Part shown: positions 28,465 through 36,966 of the stretch, piece by piece | How the letters are laid out: every line of letters starts with the position of its first letter | How positions within the stretch are numbered: position 1 is the first letter of the stretch | Origin: Bacteroidales bacterium | GTDB lineage: Bacteria > Bacteroidota > Bacteroidia > Bacteroidales > Rikenellaceae | NCBI GenBank assembly: GCA_910575495.1 | Contig: CAJTFS010000004.1 | Span: forward strand, 124,001 to 188,000 | DNA length: 64,000 nt | Direction of reading: 5' to 3' | Translations under genes and position numbers: made by a program | Notes under the pieces: generated by a model | What the model saw: the letters and a program-made list of their open reading frames with translations, nothing else | Database searches by the model: none | What the model was told of the DNA's origin: nothing

Positions 28465-29442
28465 ATGGAATTCCGTACTGAAATCCGGGTTGCGCCGCTC
28501 GGCACGGAGATCGGCCATGCCGACACGGTGCTCTTTTTCGGGTCGTGTTTCGCCGGGGAGATGCGCCGGCGGATGGCGGCGCTGAAGTTCCGCACGGACG
28601 GCGACTTCACCGGGCCGCTCTTCAATCCGGCGTCGGTCGCGGCGCTGTTGCGGCGGGCTTCCGACCCGGCGCCTGCCACGGCCGACGAACTGCGGCAGGA
28701 CGCCGATGGCTGGTGGTTCCACTATGACGCCAATACGTTGCTCAGCGATCCCGACCGCGAAACGGTGCTTTGCCGCTACAACGATGCGCTCGGCCGGTTG
28801 CGTGCGTTGTTGCCGCGGGCCCGCATCGTCGTCGTCACTTTCGGTACGGCGTGGGTCTACCGCCTCAAAGAAAACGGCCGCATCGTGGCCAACTGCCACA
28901 AGCAGCCGCAGGCGTTGTTCGACCGAGAACGGCTCTCCGTCGGATCGATCGTGGCCGAGTGGTCGCAGTTGCTGGCGGGGCCGCTGGCCGGCAAGGAGGT
29001 GATCCTGACGGTGAGTCCCGTGCGCCACCGCGGCGATGGAGCGGAGGGCAATTCGCTGAGCAAAGCCACGTTGCGCGTAGCGGTCGGCGAGCTGACCGAG
29101 CGTTTCGGGCATGCGCACTACTTCCCGGCCTGCGAGATCGTGACCGACGACCTGCGCGACTACCGTTTCTACGCCGACGATCTGGTCCACCCTTCGTCGC
29201 AGGCGGTCGATTACGTGTGGGAGCGTTTCGCCGAAGCGGCCCTCTCGCCGGAGGCCCTGCGCCTGCTGCCGGAGATCGGGCGCCTCAGGGCCCAGTGCAA
29301 TCATCGTCCGCGCCGCGCCGACAGCGAAGCCTGGCAGTCGTTGCGTCGCCGGACGCTGGAGCGCATGGCCGAATTGGAACGGAGCGCCGGCATCGACTTT
29401 TCGGAGGAAGCGGCACAATTCGGCGGCGGGAGTTGGCGTTAG
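28465..29442 (+). CDS. GSCFA-family protein (SGNH hydrolase-like)
   Basis: 325 residues. The name-giving motif appears as LFFGSCFAGEMRRRM near residue 26, where the Ser and surrounding Gly resemble the GDS block of SGNH/GDSL esterases. FGTAWVYRLKENGRIVANCHK and DDLVHPSSQAVDYVWERF (with the Asp-x-x-His pair) are also typical. The substrate is unknown; an esterase or acyltransferase acting on cell-surface glycans is plausible from the fold. It is divergently arranged with ispE. Confidence 0.85.
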   Translation: MEFRTEIRVAPLGTEIGHADTVLFFGSCFAGEMRRRMAALKFRTDGDFTGPLFNPASVAALLRRASDPAPATADELRQDADGWWFHYDANTLLSDPDRETVLCRYNDALGRLRALLPRARIVVVTFGTAWVYRLKENGRIVANCHKQPQALFDRERLSVGSIVAEWSQLLAGPLAGKEVILTVSPVRHRGDGAEGNSLSKATLRVAVGELTERFGHAHYFPACEIVTDDLRDYRFYADDLVHPSSQAVDYVWERFAEAALSPEALRLLPEIGRLRAQCNHRPRRADSEAWQSLRRRTLERMAELERSAGIDFSEEAAQFGGGSWR

Positions 29443-29489
29443 ATGACCGGTCGGGCTTTTTGTCGTTGCGCGGGTTGACCGAAAAGCGG

Positions 29490-29575
29490 CAAAATGCAAA
29501 TAAATTTCGTATTTTTGCTCCCGCCTCGGGGGTGCTCGAATAAATTCGGCATTCCGCCCGGCATATTCGTATTAG
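29490..29575 (+). repeat. Short array of the promoter-like repeat family
   Basis: Two units about 60 bases apart end in TTTCGTATTTTTG (29506) and ATTCGTATTAGTG (29566). Between them are the AAATGCAAATAAATTTCGT palindrome-like centre and GTGCTCGAATAAATTCGGCAT. The first box fits TAnnTTTG; the second does not. They precede the phosphatase-like gene. Confidence 0.65.
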
Positions 29576-29597
29576 TGCTTTCCGGAATCTTCGAACG

Positions 29598-31157
29598 ATG
29601 AAAAAACTGTTTCTGTTACTGCTCGGAGCCTTTTGCTCCCTCCCCATACAGGCTGCGCGCCCGCGGCTGGTCGTGCAGCTGGTCGTCGGGTCGATGCGGG
29701 CCGAAGACCTCGACCGTTATGCCGTCCACTTCGGCGAAGGAGGCTTCCGCCGGCTGGCCGAGGGCGGCGTGCGCTATGCCGAAGCCCGCTACGACTGCCA
29801 GCAGACCACCACGCCCGTTTCGCTGGCGACGCTCACCACCGGAGCCCTCCCCTCGACCCACGGGGTCATCGGCTCGCGCTGGCAGGACTATACCGACAAC
29901 AGGACCGTGTGGCTCACCGACGGCCGCCAGGGCCCCGGGCCCTACCATCTGATTGCGCCGACGCTGGGCGAAGCGCTCCTGCAGCATGCGCCCGGCAGCC
30001 GTTGCGCGACCGTGGCCGTCGAGCCGGAATCGGCCGTCGTCATGGGCGGCCGCACGGAGGAGGTCTACTGGCTCGATGCGAAGCATTGCGGCTGGACCAC
30101 CTCCTATCACTACGCTCCCGAGGTGCCGGAGTGGATCGCCCGCAGCAACCGCGAACGCTACAATCTTTCGTTCGTGGCCGATGCGTGGCGGACGCTCTAC
30201 GACCGGAGCAGCTACCGCAACACGCGCCACTGGGACATCGTCGTGACGGGGCAGCCGGAGAAGAACCGTGCCGGAGCAGGTCCGGGGCGGCTGACGCTGG
30301 CCGACGACTACGAACGGCTGCTCTATACCCCGGCGGGCAATACGGCGGTGCTGGCCTTCGCCAAGCAGCTCATCGTGCAGAACCGGCTGGGCGCCGACGC
30401 CGAACCCGACCTGCTGAACATCTGTCTGGACACTTCGCGCCGCATCGTGGAAGCCTATGGGCCCGAATCGGTGGAGGCGGAAGACATGTTCTACCGGCTG
30501 GACCGCGATCTGGATGACTTTCTGACGTTCCTTTTTGCGCAGGTCGGCGAGGACGAGGTGCTGGTGGTGCTCACTTCCGACCATGGCACGAGCCCCTCCT
30601 ACGATCTGGCCGCCACGGCTGCCGACCGCTTCAATGCGCGGCAGTTCGAAGTGATCGTCAACGGCTTCATGAACGTGCGCTACGGTGCGGGCGACTGGGT
30701 GACGGACTACAACGAAAACTGCATCTGGCTGAACCACAATCTGATCTACGAACGCGGGCTCAATCTGGCCGAAGTGCAGAACGAGGTGGCCATCTTCGCC
30801 ATGCAGTTCGGCGGCGTGTCGCACGCCCTGGCCGCGACGGCCATGCGCACGAGCTACTTCGGAAGCGGCTATGCGCGGCGCCTGCAGAATAGTTTCTATC
30901 CGCGCCGCTCGGGCGACGTGGTGCTCAATCTGATGCCGGGCTGGATCGAGGAGCGCGACCGCTGCTCGTCGTCGTCGGGTTCGATGTACGGTTACGACAC
31001 GGAGGTGCCGCTGCTGTTCTACGGCGCCGGCATCGCGCCGCAGCGCGTTCGGCGGCGTGTCGACATGACCTCGGTGGCACCGACGGTGGCACGGTTGCTG
31101 GAGATTTCGGAGCCGGCGGCCTCGGAGGGCGACCCGCTGGAAGAGATCGCGGAATAG
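29598..31157 (+). CDS. Alkaline-phosphatase-superfamily protein, probable pseudoenzyme (PafA-like)
   Basis: 519 residues with a signal peptide (MKKLFLLLLGAFCSLPIQAA). The overall alignment with PafA-type alkaline phosphatases is good: nucleophile region QTTTPVSLATLTTGALPSTH with Thr72, EAYGPESVEAEDMFYRLDRD, LTSDHGTSPS with D328 and H329, and GSMYGYDTEVPLLFYG. However, by my recollection of PafA the other metal ligands are replaced: the first Asp (VVDQMR in PafA) is Gly31, the Asp/His pair before the AYGP stretch is Arg281/Glu285, and the His before GSMY is Ser460. It is therefore likely periplasmic but unable to hold the usual two zinc ions. Its function is unknown. Confidence 0.75.
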   Translation: MKKLFLLLLGAFCSLPIQAARPRLVVQLVVGSMRAEDLDRYAVHFGEGGFRRLAEGGVRYAEARYDCQQTTTPVSLATLTTGALPSTHGVIGSRWQDYTDNRTVWLTDGRQGPGPYHLIAPTLGEALLQHAPGSRCATVAVEPESAVVMGGRTEEVYWLDAKHCGWTTSYHYAPEVPEWIARSNRERYNLSFVADAWRTLYDRSSYRNTRHWDIVVTGQPEKNRAGAGPGRLTLADDYERLLYTPAGNTAVLAFAKQLIVQNRLGADAEPDLLNICLDTSRRIVEAYGPESVEAEDMFYRLDRDLDDFLTFLFAQVGEDEVLVVLTSDHGTSPSYDLAATAADRFNARQFEVIVNGFMNVRYGAGDWVTDYNENCIWLNHNLIYERGLNLAEVQNEVAIFAMQFGGVSHALAATAMRTSYFGSGYARRLQNSFYPRRSGDVVLNLMPGWIEERDRCSSSSGSMYGYDTEVPLLFYGAGIAPQRVRRRVDMTSVAPTVARLLEISEPAASEGDPLEEIAE

Positions 31158-31223
31158 GTGCGCGAACGCAGGAACGGGCGCTTCGCGGACGCATGTAGAA
31201 CAAATGAAAAACCAACGGAAACA

Positions 31224-31661
31224 ATGGACAAGATACAAGAGGAGATCATCGAGGAGTTCTCGGTATTCGACGACTGGCTGGACCGCTACGACTACCTCAT
31301 CGGCCTGGGCGAGCAGCTCCCGGCCATCGCGCCGGAGCATCGCACGGAGCAGTATCTGATCAACGGCTGCCAGTCGCGCGTGTGGATCGATGCGCGGCAG
31401 GACGAGGCCGGGCTGGTGCACTTCACGGCCGACAGCGACGCTATCATCACCAAGGGCATCATTTCGCTGCTGATCCGGGTGCTGAGCGGACGTCCGGCCC
31501 GCGAGATCGTCGACACGGAACTCTACTTCATCGACGCCATCGGGCTGAGCTCCAACCTCTCGCCGACGCGCGCCAACGGGCTGGCGGCGATGGTCAAGCA
31601 GATGCGGCTCTACGCCCTGGCCTACGCCTCGAAGAACGACGCAAACAAGCAAGCCGAATGA
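31224..31661 (+). CDS. sufE: SufE-type sulfur acceptor
   Basis: 145 residues from the ATG at 31224 (MDKIQEEIIEEF). The conserved acceptor Cys is C49 in YLINGCQSRVW. SufE takes persulfide from the SufS desulfurase and passes it to the SUF Fe-S assembly scaffold. The following gene, a DUF59 Fe-S factor, overlaps it by 4 bases (ATGA), so the pair is translationally coupled. The rest of the suf operon is not in the window. Confidence 0.92.
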   Translation: MDKIQEEIIEEFSVFDDWLDRYDYLIGLGEQLPAIAPEHRTEQYLINGCQSRVWIDARQDEAGLVHFTADSDAIITKGIISLLIRVLSGRPAREIVDTELYFIDAIGLSSNLSPTRANGLAAMVKQMRLYALAYASKNDANKQAE

Positions 31662-31978
31662 CACCCGAAGAGATATTGAAGGTGGAGCAGGACATAGTCC
31701 TGACTCTGAAGAACATCTACGACCCCGAAATCCCGGTCAACATCTACGATCTGGGCCTTATCTACGAGATCGACTACACGCCCGACGGCGTAGCCGACAT
31801 CCGCATGACCCTCACGGCGCCCAACTGCCCGATGGCCGACATGCTGGTGGAGGACGTCAACGTGCAGGTGGCCAAGGTGCCCGGCGTGAAGTCGGTCAAC
31901 GTGGTGCTGACGTTCGACCCGGTGTGGGACCGCAGCATGATGTCGGAGGAGGCGCTGCTGGAACTCAACATGTTGTAG
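31658..31978 (+). CDS. DUF59/MIP18-family Fe-S assembly factor
   Basis: 106 residues, a single DUF59 domain (SufT/PaaD-like). Hallmarks are YDPEIPVNIYDLGLIYEIDY near residue 21 and LTAPNCPMADMLVEDV with a conserved Cys near residue 58. These proteins help mature Fe-S proteins. Coupling with sufE supports that role. The next start follows the stop by only one base. Confidence 0.88.
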   Translation: MTPEEILKVEQDIVLTLKNIYDPEIPVNIYDLGLIYEIDYTPDGVADIRMTLTAPNCPMADMLVEDVNVQVAKVPGVKSVNVVLTFDPVWDRSMMSEEALLELNML

Positions 31979-31979
31979 C

Positions 31980-33080
31980 ATGGAGGCGGAGCGCGTCGCG
32001 GAGATCGTGGAACGGCTGCGTGCCGGGGCCGGACATTGTGCCTGCGGCGGGCGGCTGGCCGCTCTCGACCCGTTGCAGCGCCACGAAATCTTCACGCACC
32101 TGGTCTTCGACCGGCTGGAGCGCAAGATGCGTCTGGTAGAGTCGCTGCACCGCGAGGCGGGCGAGAACTGGAACGTGACGTTCTACCTGCTCTATTTCCG
32201 CACGCTGGGCGACCGCAAGAATCAGGAAGCCTACCTGGAACTGGCGCGGCGCGTGCCCTACAAGGCCGTGTTGCGCGAACGGCTGACGCCCCATGCGGTG
32301 GAGGCGATGCTGTTCGGCGCCTCGGGGCTGCTGGAACTCTACCGCCACGACGACCATACGCTCGACCTGCGCCGGACTTTCGAACACCTGGCCGCTAAAT
32401 ACGAAATCGAGCCTATGTTGGCCGACAGTTGGGAGCTGAGCGGCATCCGCCCGGCCAATCATCCGGTGCTGCGGCTGGCGCAGGCTGCGGCGTTCTTCGC
32501 GCAGGACGAATTCGTGATGGCGCGGGCCATGGCCTGCCGCACCGAAGGCGACATCCGCCAACTTTTCTGCGTCGAAGCCCCGGCCTACTGGCGCACGCAT
32601 TATATCCCCGGGGCCGAGAGCGACGAACAGCCCAAGCGCATCGGCGCTTTCAAGGCCAACATCATCGGAATCAATCTGGTAGCCATTCTGCAATTTGCAT
32701 ACGGCAGCTATACCGACAACGAATCGCTGCGCGAAAGCGCGCTGTTGCTGCTTGAAAAGCTCCCGGCCGAGGAGAACCGCTACATCCTGGCCTGGCGCGA
32801 ACGGGGCCTGCGGGCCGCCAACGCTTTCGAAACGCAGGCGTTGCTGCAGCTCGCCACCGAGTACTGCGCTCCTGCGAAGGCCGCGGCTTCCCCTTCGGAA
32901 AGTGCCGCCGAAGCGACTGAAAAGAGTCCGTCCGCCGGTTTGCTGCGGTTGTTGCGGCCGGGTGGCCGGAGAACATCCGAGGCGGCGTCGGGTTCGGCGC
33001 GCTGCGAGGAGTGCCCGCTCGGCCGCCGTATTGTCCGCGACGCTAAAATCGCCCTGCGCGGGGCGGCGATGGAAGTGTAG
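31980..33080 (+). CDS. DUF2851-family protein
   Basis: 366 residues, mostly helical. The middle part resembles DUF2851: WNVTFYLLYFRTLGDRKNQE, YLELARRVPYKAVLRERL, and ELSGIRPANHPVLRLAQAAA, where the RPxNxPxxRL stretch is typical. The end contains a Cys pair (CEECPLG) after a variable, Ala/Ser-rich linker, so a small metal site is possible. The biochemical role of the family is not known. It is the last gene of the sufE-DUF59 transcript and ends at a terminator. Confidence 0.65.
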   Translation: MEAERVAEIVERLRAGAGHCACGGRLAALDPLQRHEIFTHLVFDRLERKMRLVESLHREAGENWNVTFYLLYFRTLGDRKNQEAYLELARRVPYKAVLRERLTPHAVEAMLFGASGLLELYRHDDHTLDLRRTFEHLAAKYEIEPMLADSWELSGIRPANHPVLRLAQAAAFFAQDEFVMARAMACRTEGDIRQLFCVEAPAYWRTHYIPGAESDEQPKRIGAFKANIIGINLVAILQFAYGSYTDNESLRESALLLLEKLPAEENRYILAWRERGLRAANAFETQALLQLATEYCAPAKAAASPSESAAEATEKSPSAGLLRLLRPGGRRTSEAASGSARCEECPLGRRIVRDAKIALRGAAMEV

Positions 33081-33123
33081 GCGGCCGTCGCGATCCGGTT
33101 TTTTCGCAATCGATCATTGGAGC

Positions 33124-33152
33124 GCCGTCCGTCTTCGAACGGACGGCTTTTT
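33124..33152 (+). terminator. Terminator between convergent genes
   Basis: An 8-bp stem (GCCGTCCG with CGGACGGC, eight-base loop) and five T. Confidence 0.85.
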
Positions 33153-33295
33153 CTGTGCGTTTTCAAAGGAGAGTCCGCGGAAATTCGCGGCCGTTCGGGC
33201 ATGGATGCGCTTGTCCGGGGATGCTGCGCCGTAGGTTGTGAACCGGCATCCGGTGCGGAATCTCCGGAGCTGCCGATTCTGCCGGAAAGGACCGG

Positions 33296-34540
33296 CTAAA
33301 CCGTCGCTTCGAACTTGTAGAGCTGGTCGCCGCGACGAACCAGGCCGGGGGTGCGGATGGCGCAGAGCTCGCCCTGCGAAACGCCGTCGACGGGCGAACC
33401 GTCGGGCCCGTGCAGTTCGTCGAGCTGCTGTTCGGCCACGCCCGTGGTAGGGCCCATGAAGAAAATCTCCTCGCCGCGCCGCAGCGGTGCCGCTTCGACG
33501 AGCACCTCGGCGACGGACAGCTTTTTGAAGAAGTTGGTCACCTTGCCCACGTAGACCTTGCGGCGCGTGGCCGCGGAGCCGTAGTGCGCGCTGTGCTCGG
33601 CGACGGGGCGTCCGGCGTAGTAGCCTTCCCAGAAACCGCGGTTGAAGACCGTACGCAGGCGCTCTTTGAGTCCGGCGGCCAGGGCGGGCGTATAGGTGCC
33701 CGCCTCGATGGCGCGCAGCGCCTCGTCGTAGCATTCGACCACGCGCTTGACGTATTCGGCACCCCGGGCGCGGCCCTCGATCTTGAGCACGCGCACCCCG
33801 GCGTCGATCATGCGGTCGAGGAAGTCGATGGTGCAGAGGTCCTTGGGCGAGAGGACATATTGTCCGTCGACGTCGACCGCCGCGCCGGTCTCCCGGTCGG
33901 TGAGGGTGTATTTGCGGCGGCACAGCTGGCGGCAGGCGCCGCGGTTGGCCGAACAGCCGGTCTCGTAGAGCGAGAGGTAGCATTTGCCCGAGATGGACAT
34001 GCAGAGCGCTCCGTGGGCGAACATCTCGATCTCGACCAGCTCGCCCCGCGGTCCGCGGATGTCGTTCCCGACGATCTCGCGGCGGATGCGCGCCACCTGC
34101 TCCAGCGTCAGTTCGCGTGCCAGGACGACCGTGTCGGCCCACTGCGAGAAGAACTTGACGGCCTCGGAGTTGGAGATGTTGCTCTGGGTGGAGATGTGCA
34201 CCTCGACCCCCACGCGGCGGGCATAGAGGATGGCGGCCATGTCGGTGGCGATGATGGCGTCGACGCCCTCGGCCTTGGCGCGGTCGATGATCTCGTTGAC
34301 CGTGGCGATCTCCTCCTCGTAGACGACGGTGTTGACCGTCAGGTAGGCTTTGAGCCCGGCGGCGTGGGCCGTGGCGACGATGCGCGCCAGGTCGTCGGCG
34401 GTGAAGTTGGCGGCCGAGGCCGACCGCATGTTGAGGCGGCCGATGCCGAAGTAGACCGAGTCGGCCCCGGCCTGGATGGCGGCGGCCAATGCTTCGTACG
34501 ACCCCACGGGGGCCATGATCTCTATGTCGCTGCGCTGCAT
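33296..34540 (-). CDS. U32-family peptidase (TrhP/RlhA-like)
   Basis: 414 residues from the ATG at 34540 (MQRSDIEIMAPVGSYEAL); an in-frame ATG at 34561 adds seven residues. The N-terminal barrel (AIQAGADSVYFGIGRLNMR) and the Cys-rich signature CSANRGACRQLCRRKY, with GKCYLS before it, define the U32 family. Members such as TrhP (YegQ) and RlhA are Fe-S proteins needed for 5-hydroxylation of tRNA uridine or rRNA cytidine; the four conserved Cys probably bind the cluster. Which RNA is the target here cannot be said. Confidence 0.88.
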   Translation of the reverse strand: MQRSDIEIMAPVGSYEALAAAIQAGADSVYFGIGRLNMRSASAANFTADDLARIVATAHAAGLKAYLTVNTVVYEEEIATVNEIIDRAKAEGVDAIIATDMAAILYARRVGVEVHISTQSNISNSEAVKFFSQWADTVVLARELTLEQVARIRREIVGNDIRGPRGELVEIEMFAHGALCMSISGKCYLSLYETGCSANRGACRQLCRRKYTLTDRETGAAVDVDGQYVLSPKDLCTIDFLDRMIDAGVRVLKIEGRARGAEYVKRVVECYDEALRAIEAGTYTPALAAGLKERLRTVFNRGFWEGYYAGRPVAEHSAHYGSAATRRKVYVGKVTNFFKKLSVAEVLVEAAPLRRGEEIFFMGPTTGVAEQQLDELHGPDGSPVDGVSQGELCAIRTPGLVRRGDQLYKFEATV

Positions 34541-34692
34541 GGATTTCGATTCGGAATGCACGTTTTGAAATTACTTCCCCGGCGGCCCGATTCCGTTCCG
34601 GGTCCGCATGATCCGCCGTTTGTTGGCGGAAATCGCAATTTTGGCTTCTCTTGGGCTGCGGGGTACTGAGGATACGGATTTCCCGGTGCGGA

Positions 34693-35664
34693 TCATTTCG
34701 TCCGGCCCATCAGTCCGGCGGCGAACTCGCGCAAGGGGGCGGTCCGTGCGGCGTCGACCGGAAGGGTGTCGAGCTGGGCAAGGGCCCGTTCGAAGCGCAG
34801 CTCGATCTGCTGCTCGGCCAAATGGGGCACGTCGAGCCGGTCGAAGACGGCTTTCACGGCGGCGATCTTCTTCTGAGGGTCCATTTCCGTGTCGGCCAGC
34901 AGGGCGCGCAGTTCCTTGCGCGTCGCCTCGTCGGCCCGGCTCATCGCCGTGACCACCAGGTAGGTTTTCTTGCCCTCCAGGATGTCGCCGCCGATGGCCT
35001 TGCCCAGCCGCTGGTCGCCGTAGCTGTCGAGCAGGTCGTCCTGCAGCTGGAAGGCCAGGCCCAGCTCGACGGCGAAGCGCCGGAGCTTGCGGCAGTCCTC
35101 CTCGGAAGCACCGCCCAGCAGGGCGCCGATCTGCACCGAACCGGCCAGCAGGGCCGAAGTCTTCAGTTCGATCATGTGCATGTATTCGACCACCGAAACC
35201 TTCTGCTTCTGCTCGAAGTCCATGTCGTACTGCTGCCCCTCGCACACTTCGAGGGCCATGGTGTCGAACGTGGCGAGCACCTGCGGCACCTGCGCCGCGG
35301 GGAGCATGCTCAGCAGCCGGTAGGCGTAGATCAGCATGGCGTCGCCCGAGAGGATGGCCACGTTGCGGCCCCATTTGGCGTGCACCGAGGGCTTGCCGCG
35401 GCGGATGGCCGCGTTGTCCATGATGTCGTCGTGCAGCAGCGTGAAGTTGTGGAACACCTCGACGGCGCCGGCGGCCGGCAGCGCCTGCTGGACGTTGTCG
35501 GAGAAGACGGCGTGGGAGAGCAGCACCAGCATGGGCCGCAGCCGTTTGCCGCCGCCGGAGAGCGAATAGGCGATCGGGGCGTAGAGAAGTTCCGGTTCGG
35601 CGGGGAACTCGGCCTGGGCGAGGTAGTTTTCGATCAGGGACTGCAGCTGGTCGTTCGTGTACAT
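34693..35664 (-). CDS. Polyprenyl diphosphate synthase
   Basis: 323 residues from the ATG at 35664 (MYTNDQLQSLIENYL); earlier in-frame codons lie in AT-rich, promoter-like DNA. Both Asp-rich motifs are present: LLHDDIMDNAAIRRGKPSVH (first) and FQLQDDLLDSYGDQ (second), with GGGKRLRPML upstream. It condenses isopentenyl diphosphate with an allylic diphosphate. The residues before the first Asp motif set product length; I cannot read the exact length, but an E-type medium- or long-chain product (quinone side chain) or farnesyl diphosphate is likely. Confidence 0.88.
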   Translation of the reverse strand: MYTNDQLQSLIENYLAQAEFPAEPELLYAPIAYSLSGGGKRLRPMLVLLSHAVFSDNVQQALPAAGAVEVFHNFTLLHDDIMDNAAIRRGKPSVHAKWGRNVAILSGDAMLIYAYRLLSMLPAAQVPQVLATFDTMALEVCEGQQYDMDFEQKQKVSVVEYMHMIELKTSALLAGSVQIGALLGGASEEDCRKLRRFAVELGLAFQLQDDLLDSYGDQRLGKAIGGDILEGKKTYLVVTAMSRADEATRKELRALLADTEMDPQKKIAAVKAVFDRLDVPHLAEQQIELRFERALAQLDTLPVDAARTAPLREFAAGLMGRTK

Positions 35665-35705
35665 GGTTCGTTTCGTTCGTAATTTGCTCCAAAAGTAGAA
35701 AAAAA

Positions 35706-35737
35706 GTTTGAAGTTCCCGAATTTTGGATTACCTTTG
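35706..35737 (+). promoter_or_regulatory. Promoter of the ROK kinase gene
   Basis: TTTG at 35706-35709, a 20-base spacer and TACCTTTG at 35730-35737 match the Bacteroidetes consensus. The leader to the ATG at 35908 is about 165 bases. Confidence 0.7.
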
Positions 35738-35907
35738 TAAGAGATGGACTGAGTCTCAGCGGTATCCCGGCGGGTCCGGTGCTGTGAGGCGCAGGCTGTC
35801 CTTGCAATGGATCGGCTGCGGCCGGGCAATTGCGATGCGATTCGCCGTTGCTTCCGGTTTGCGCCGTCCGAAAATCAACCAACCCAAAAAAACTTTTCGG
35901 ACCTTTT

Positions 35908-36912
35908 ATGAAAAAACTGGCTATCGGAATCGACATCGGCGGCATCAACACGGCTTTCGGTCTGGTCGACGAACAGGGCGACCTCTATGCCGAATCGGTC
36001 ATCTCAACGAAAAAATACCCTTATTTCGACGACTATCCTGCCTATGTGCAGGATCTGTGCGAGGCCATGCGGGCCCTGGCCGACAGTCTCTCGTTCGAGT
36101 ACGAGCTGGCGGGCATCGGCATCGGCGCCCCCAACGCCAACTTCCACCGCGGCACGATCGAGACGCCGGCCAACCTGTGGAAATTCCGTGAGGGCGAGAA
36201 GAACCCCGACGAGAGCCGCCGCATCTTCCCGCTTGTCGACGACATCTCCAGGTGTTTCAACGGGGTGCGCACGCTGATGACCAACGACGCCAACGCCGCG
36301 ACGATCGGCGAGATGGTCTACGGCAATGCCCGCGGGATGCGCGATTTCGTGATGATTACGCTCGGTACGGGTCTCGGCTCGGGTTTCGTCGCCAACGGCG
36401 AAATGATCTACGGCCACGACGGTTTCGCGGGCGAATTCGGCCATATCTGCGTGGAGCGCAACGGCCGTCGGTGCGGTTGCGGCCGCCGGGGCTGTCTGGA
36501 GGCCTACGTCTCGGCCACGGGTATCAAACGCACGGTCTTCGAACTGATGTCCACGATGTCCGAGCCGAGCAAGCTGCGCGACATTGCTTTCAACGATCTC
36601 GACGCTTCGATGATTTCGGTGGCGGCCGAGTCGGGCGATGCCGTGGCCAAGGAGGCGTTCCGTTTCACGGGCGAACTGCTGGGCCGGGCGCTGGCCGACG
36701 TGGTGACGGTGACCTCCCCCGAAGCGATCTTCCTCTTCGGCGGTCTGTCGAAAGCCGGCAAGCTGATCTTCGAGCCCACGCAGTGGTATATGGAGGAGAA
36801 CATGATGTTCACCTTCAAGAACAAGGTGAAGCTGCTCCCGAGCGGCATTCAGAGCAAGAACGCCGCCATCCTCGGCGCTTCGGCGCTGATCTGGCAGGAG
36901 CTGGCGAAATAG
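35908..36912 (+). CDS. ROK-family sugar kinase (glucokinase-like)
   Basis: 334 residues from the ATG at 35908 (MKKLAIGIDIGGINTAFGLV). The phosphate-1 ATP motif is at the N-terminus, LMTNDANAATIGEM carries the catalytic Asp, TLGTGLGSGFV is the phosphate-2 motif, and CGCGRRGCLEAYVS is the zinc-binding ROK signature. There is no N-terminal HTH, so it is a kinase and not a ROK repressor. Glucose or N-acetyl sugars are the common substrates. It is alone, with its own promoter and a terminator. Confidence 0.9.
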   Translation: MKKLAIGIDIGGINTAFGLVDEQGDLYAESVISTKKYPYFDDYPAYVQDLCEAMRALADSLSFEYELAGIGIGAPNANFHRGTIETPANLWKFREGEKNPDESRRIFPLVDDISRCFNGVRTLMTNDANAATIGEMVYGNARGMRDFVMITLGTGLGSGFVANGEMIYGHDGFAGEFGHICVERNGRRCGCGRRGCLEAYVSATGIKRTVFELMSTMSEPSKLRDIAFNDLDASMISVAAESGDAVAKEAFRFTGELLGRALADVVTVTSPEAIFLFGGLSKAGKLIFEPTQWYMEENMMFTFKNKVKLLPSGIQSKNAAILGASALIWQELAK

Positions 36913-36931
36913 CGGTCGCGACGATTGCTGA

Positions 36932-36966
36932 CAAGGCGGATCCGGTTGCCGGTTTCGCCTTGTTTT
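36932..36966 (+). terminator. Terminator after the ROK kinase
   Basis: CAAGGCG at 36932 pairs with CGCCTTG at 36956, with an inner CCGG/CCGG pair, followed by TTTTG. Confidence 0.7.
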
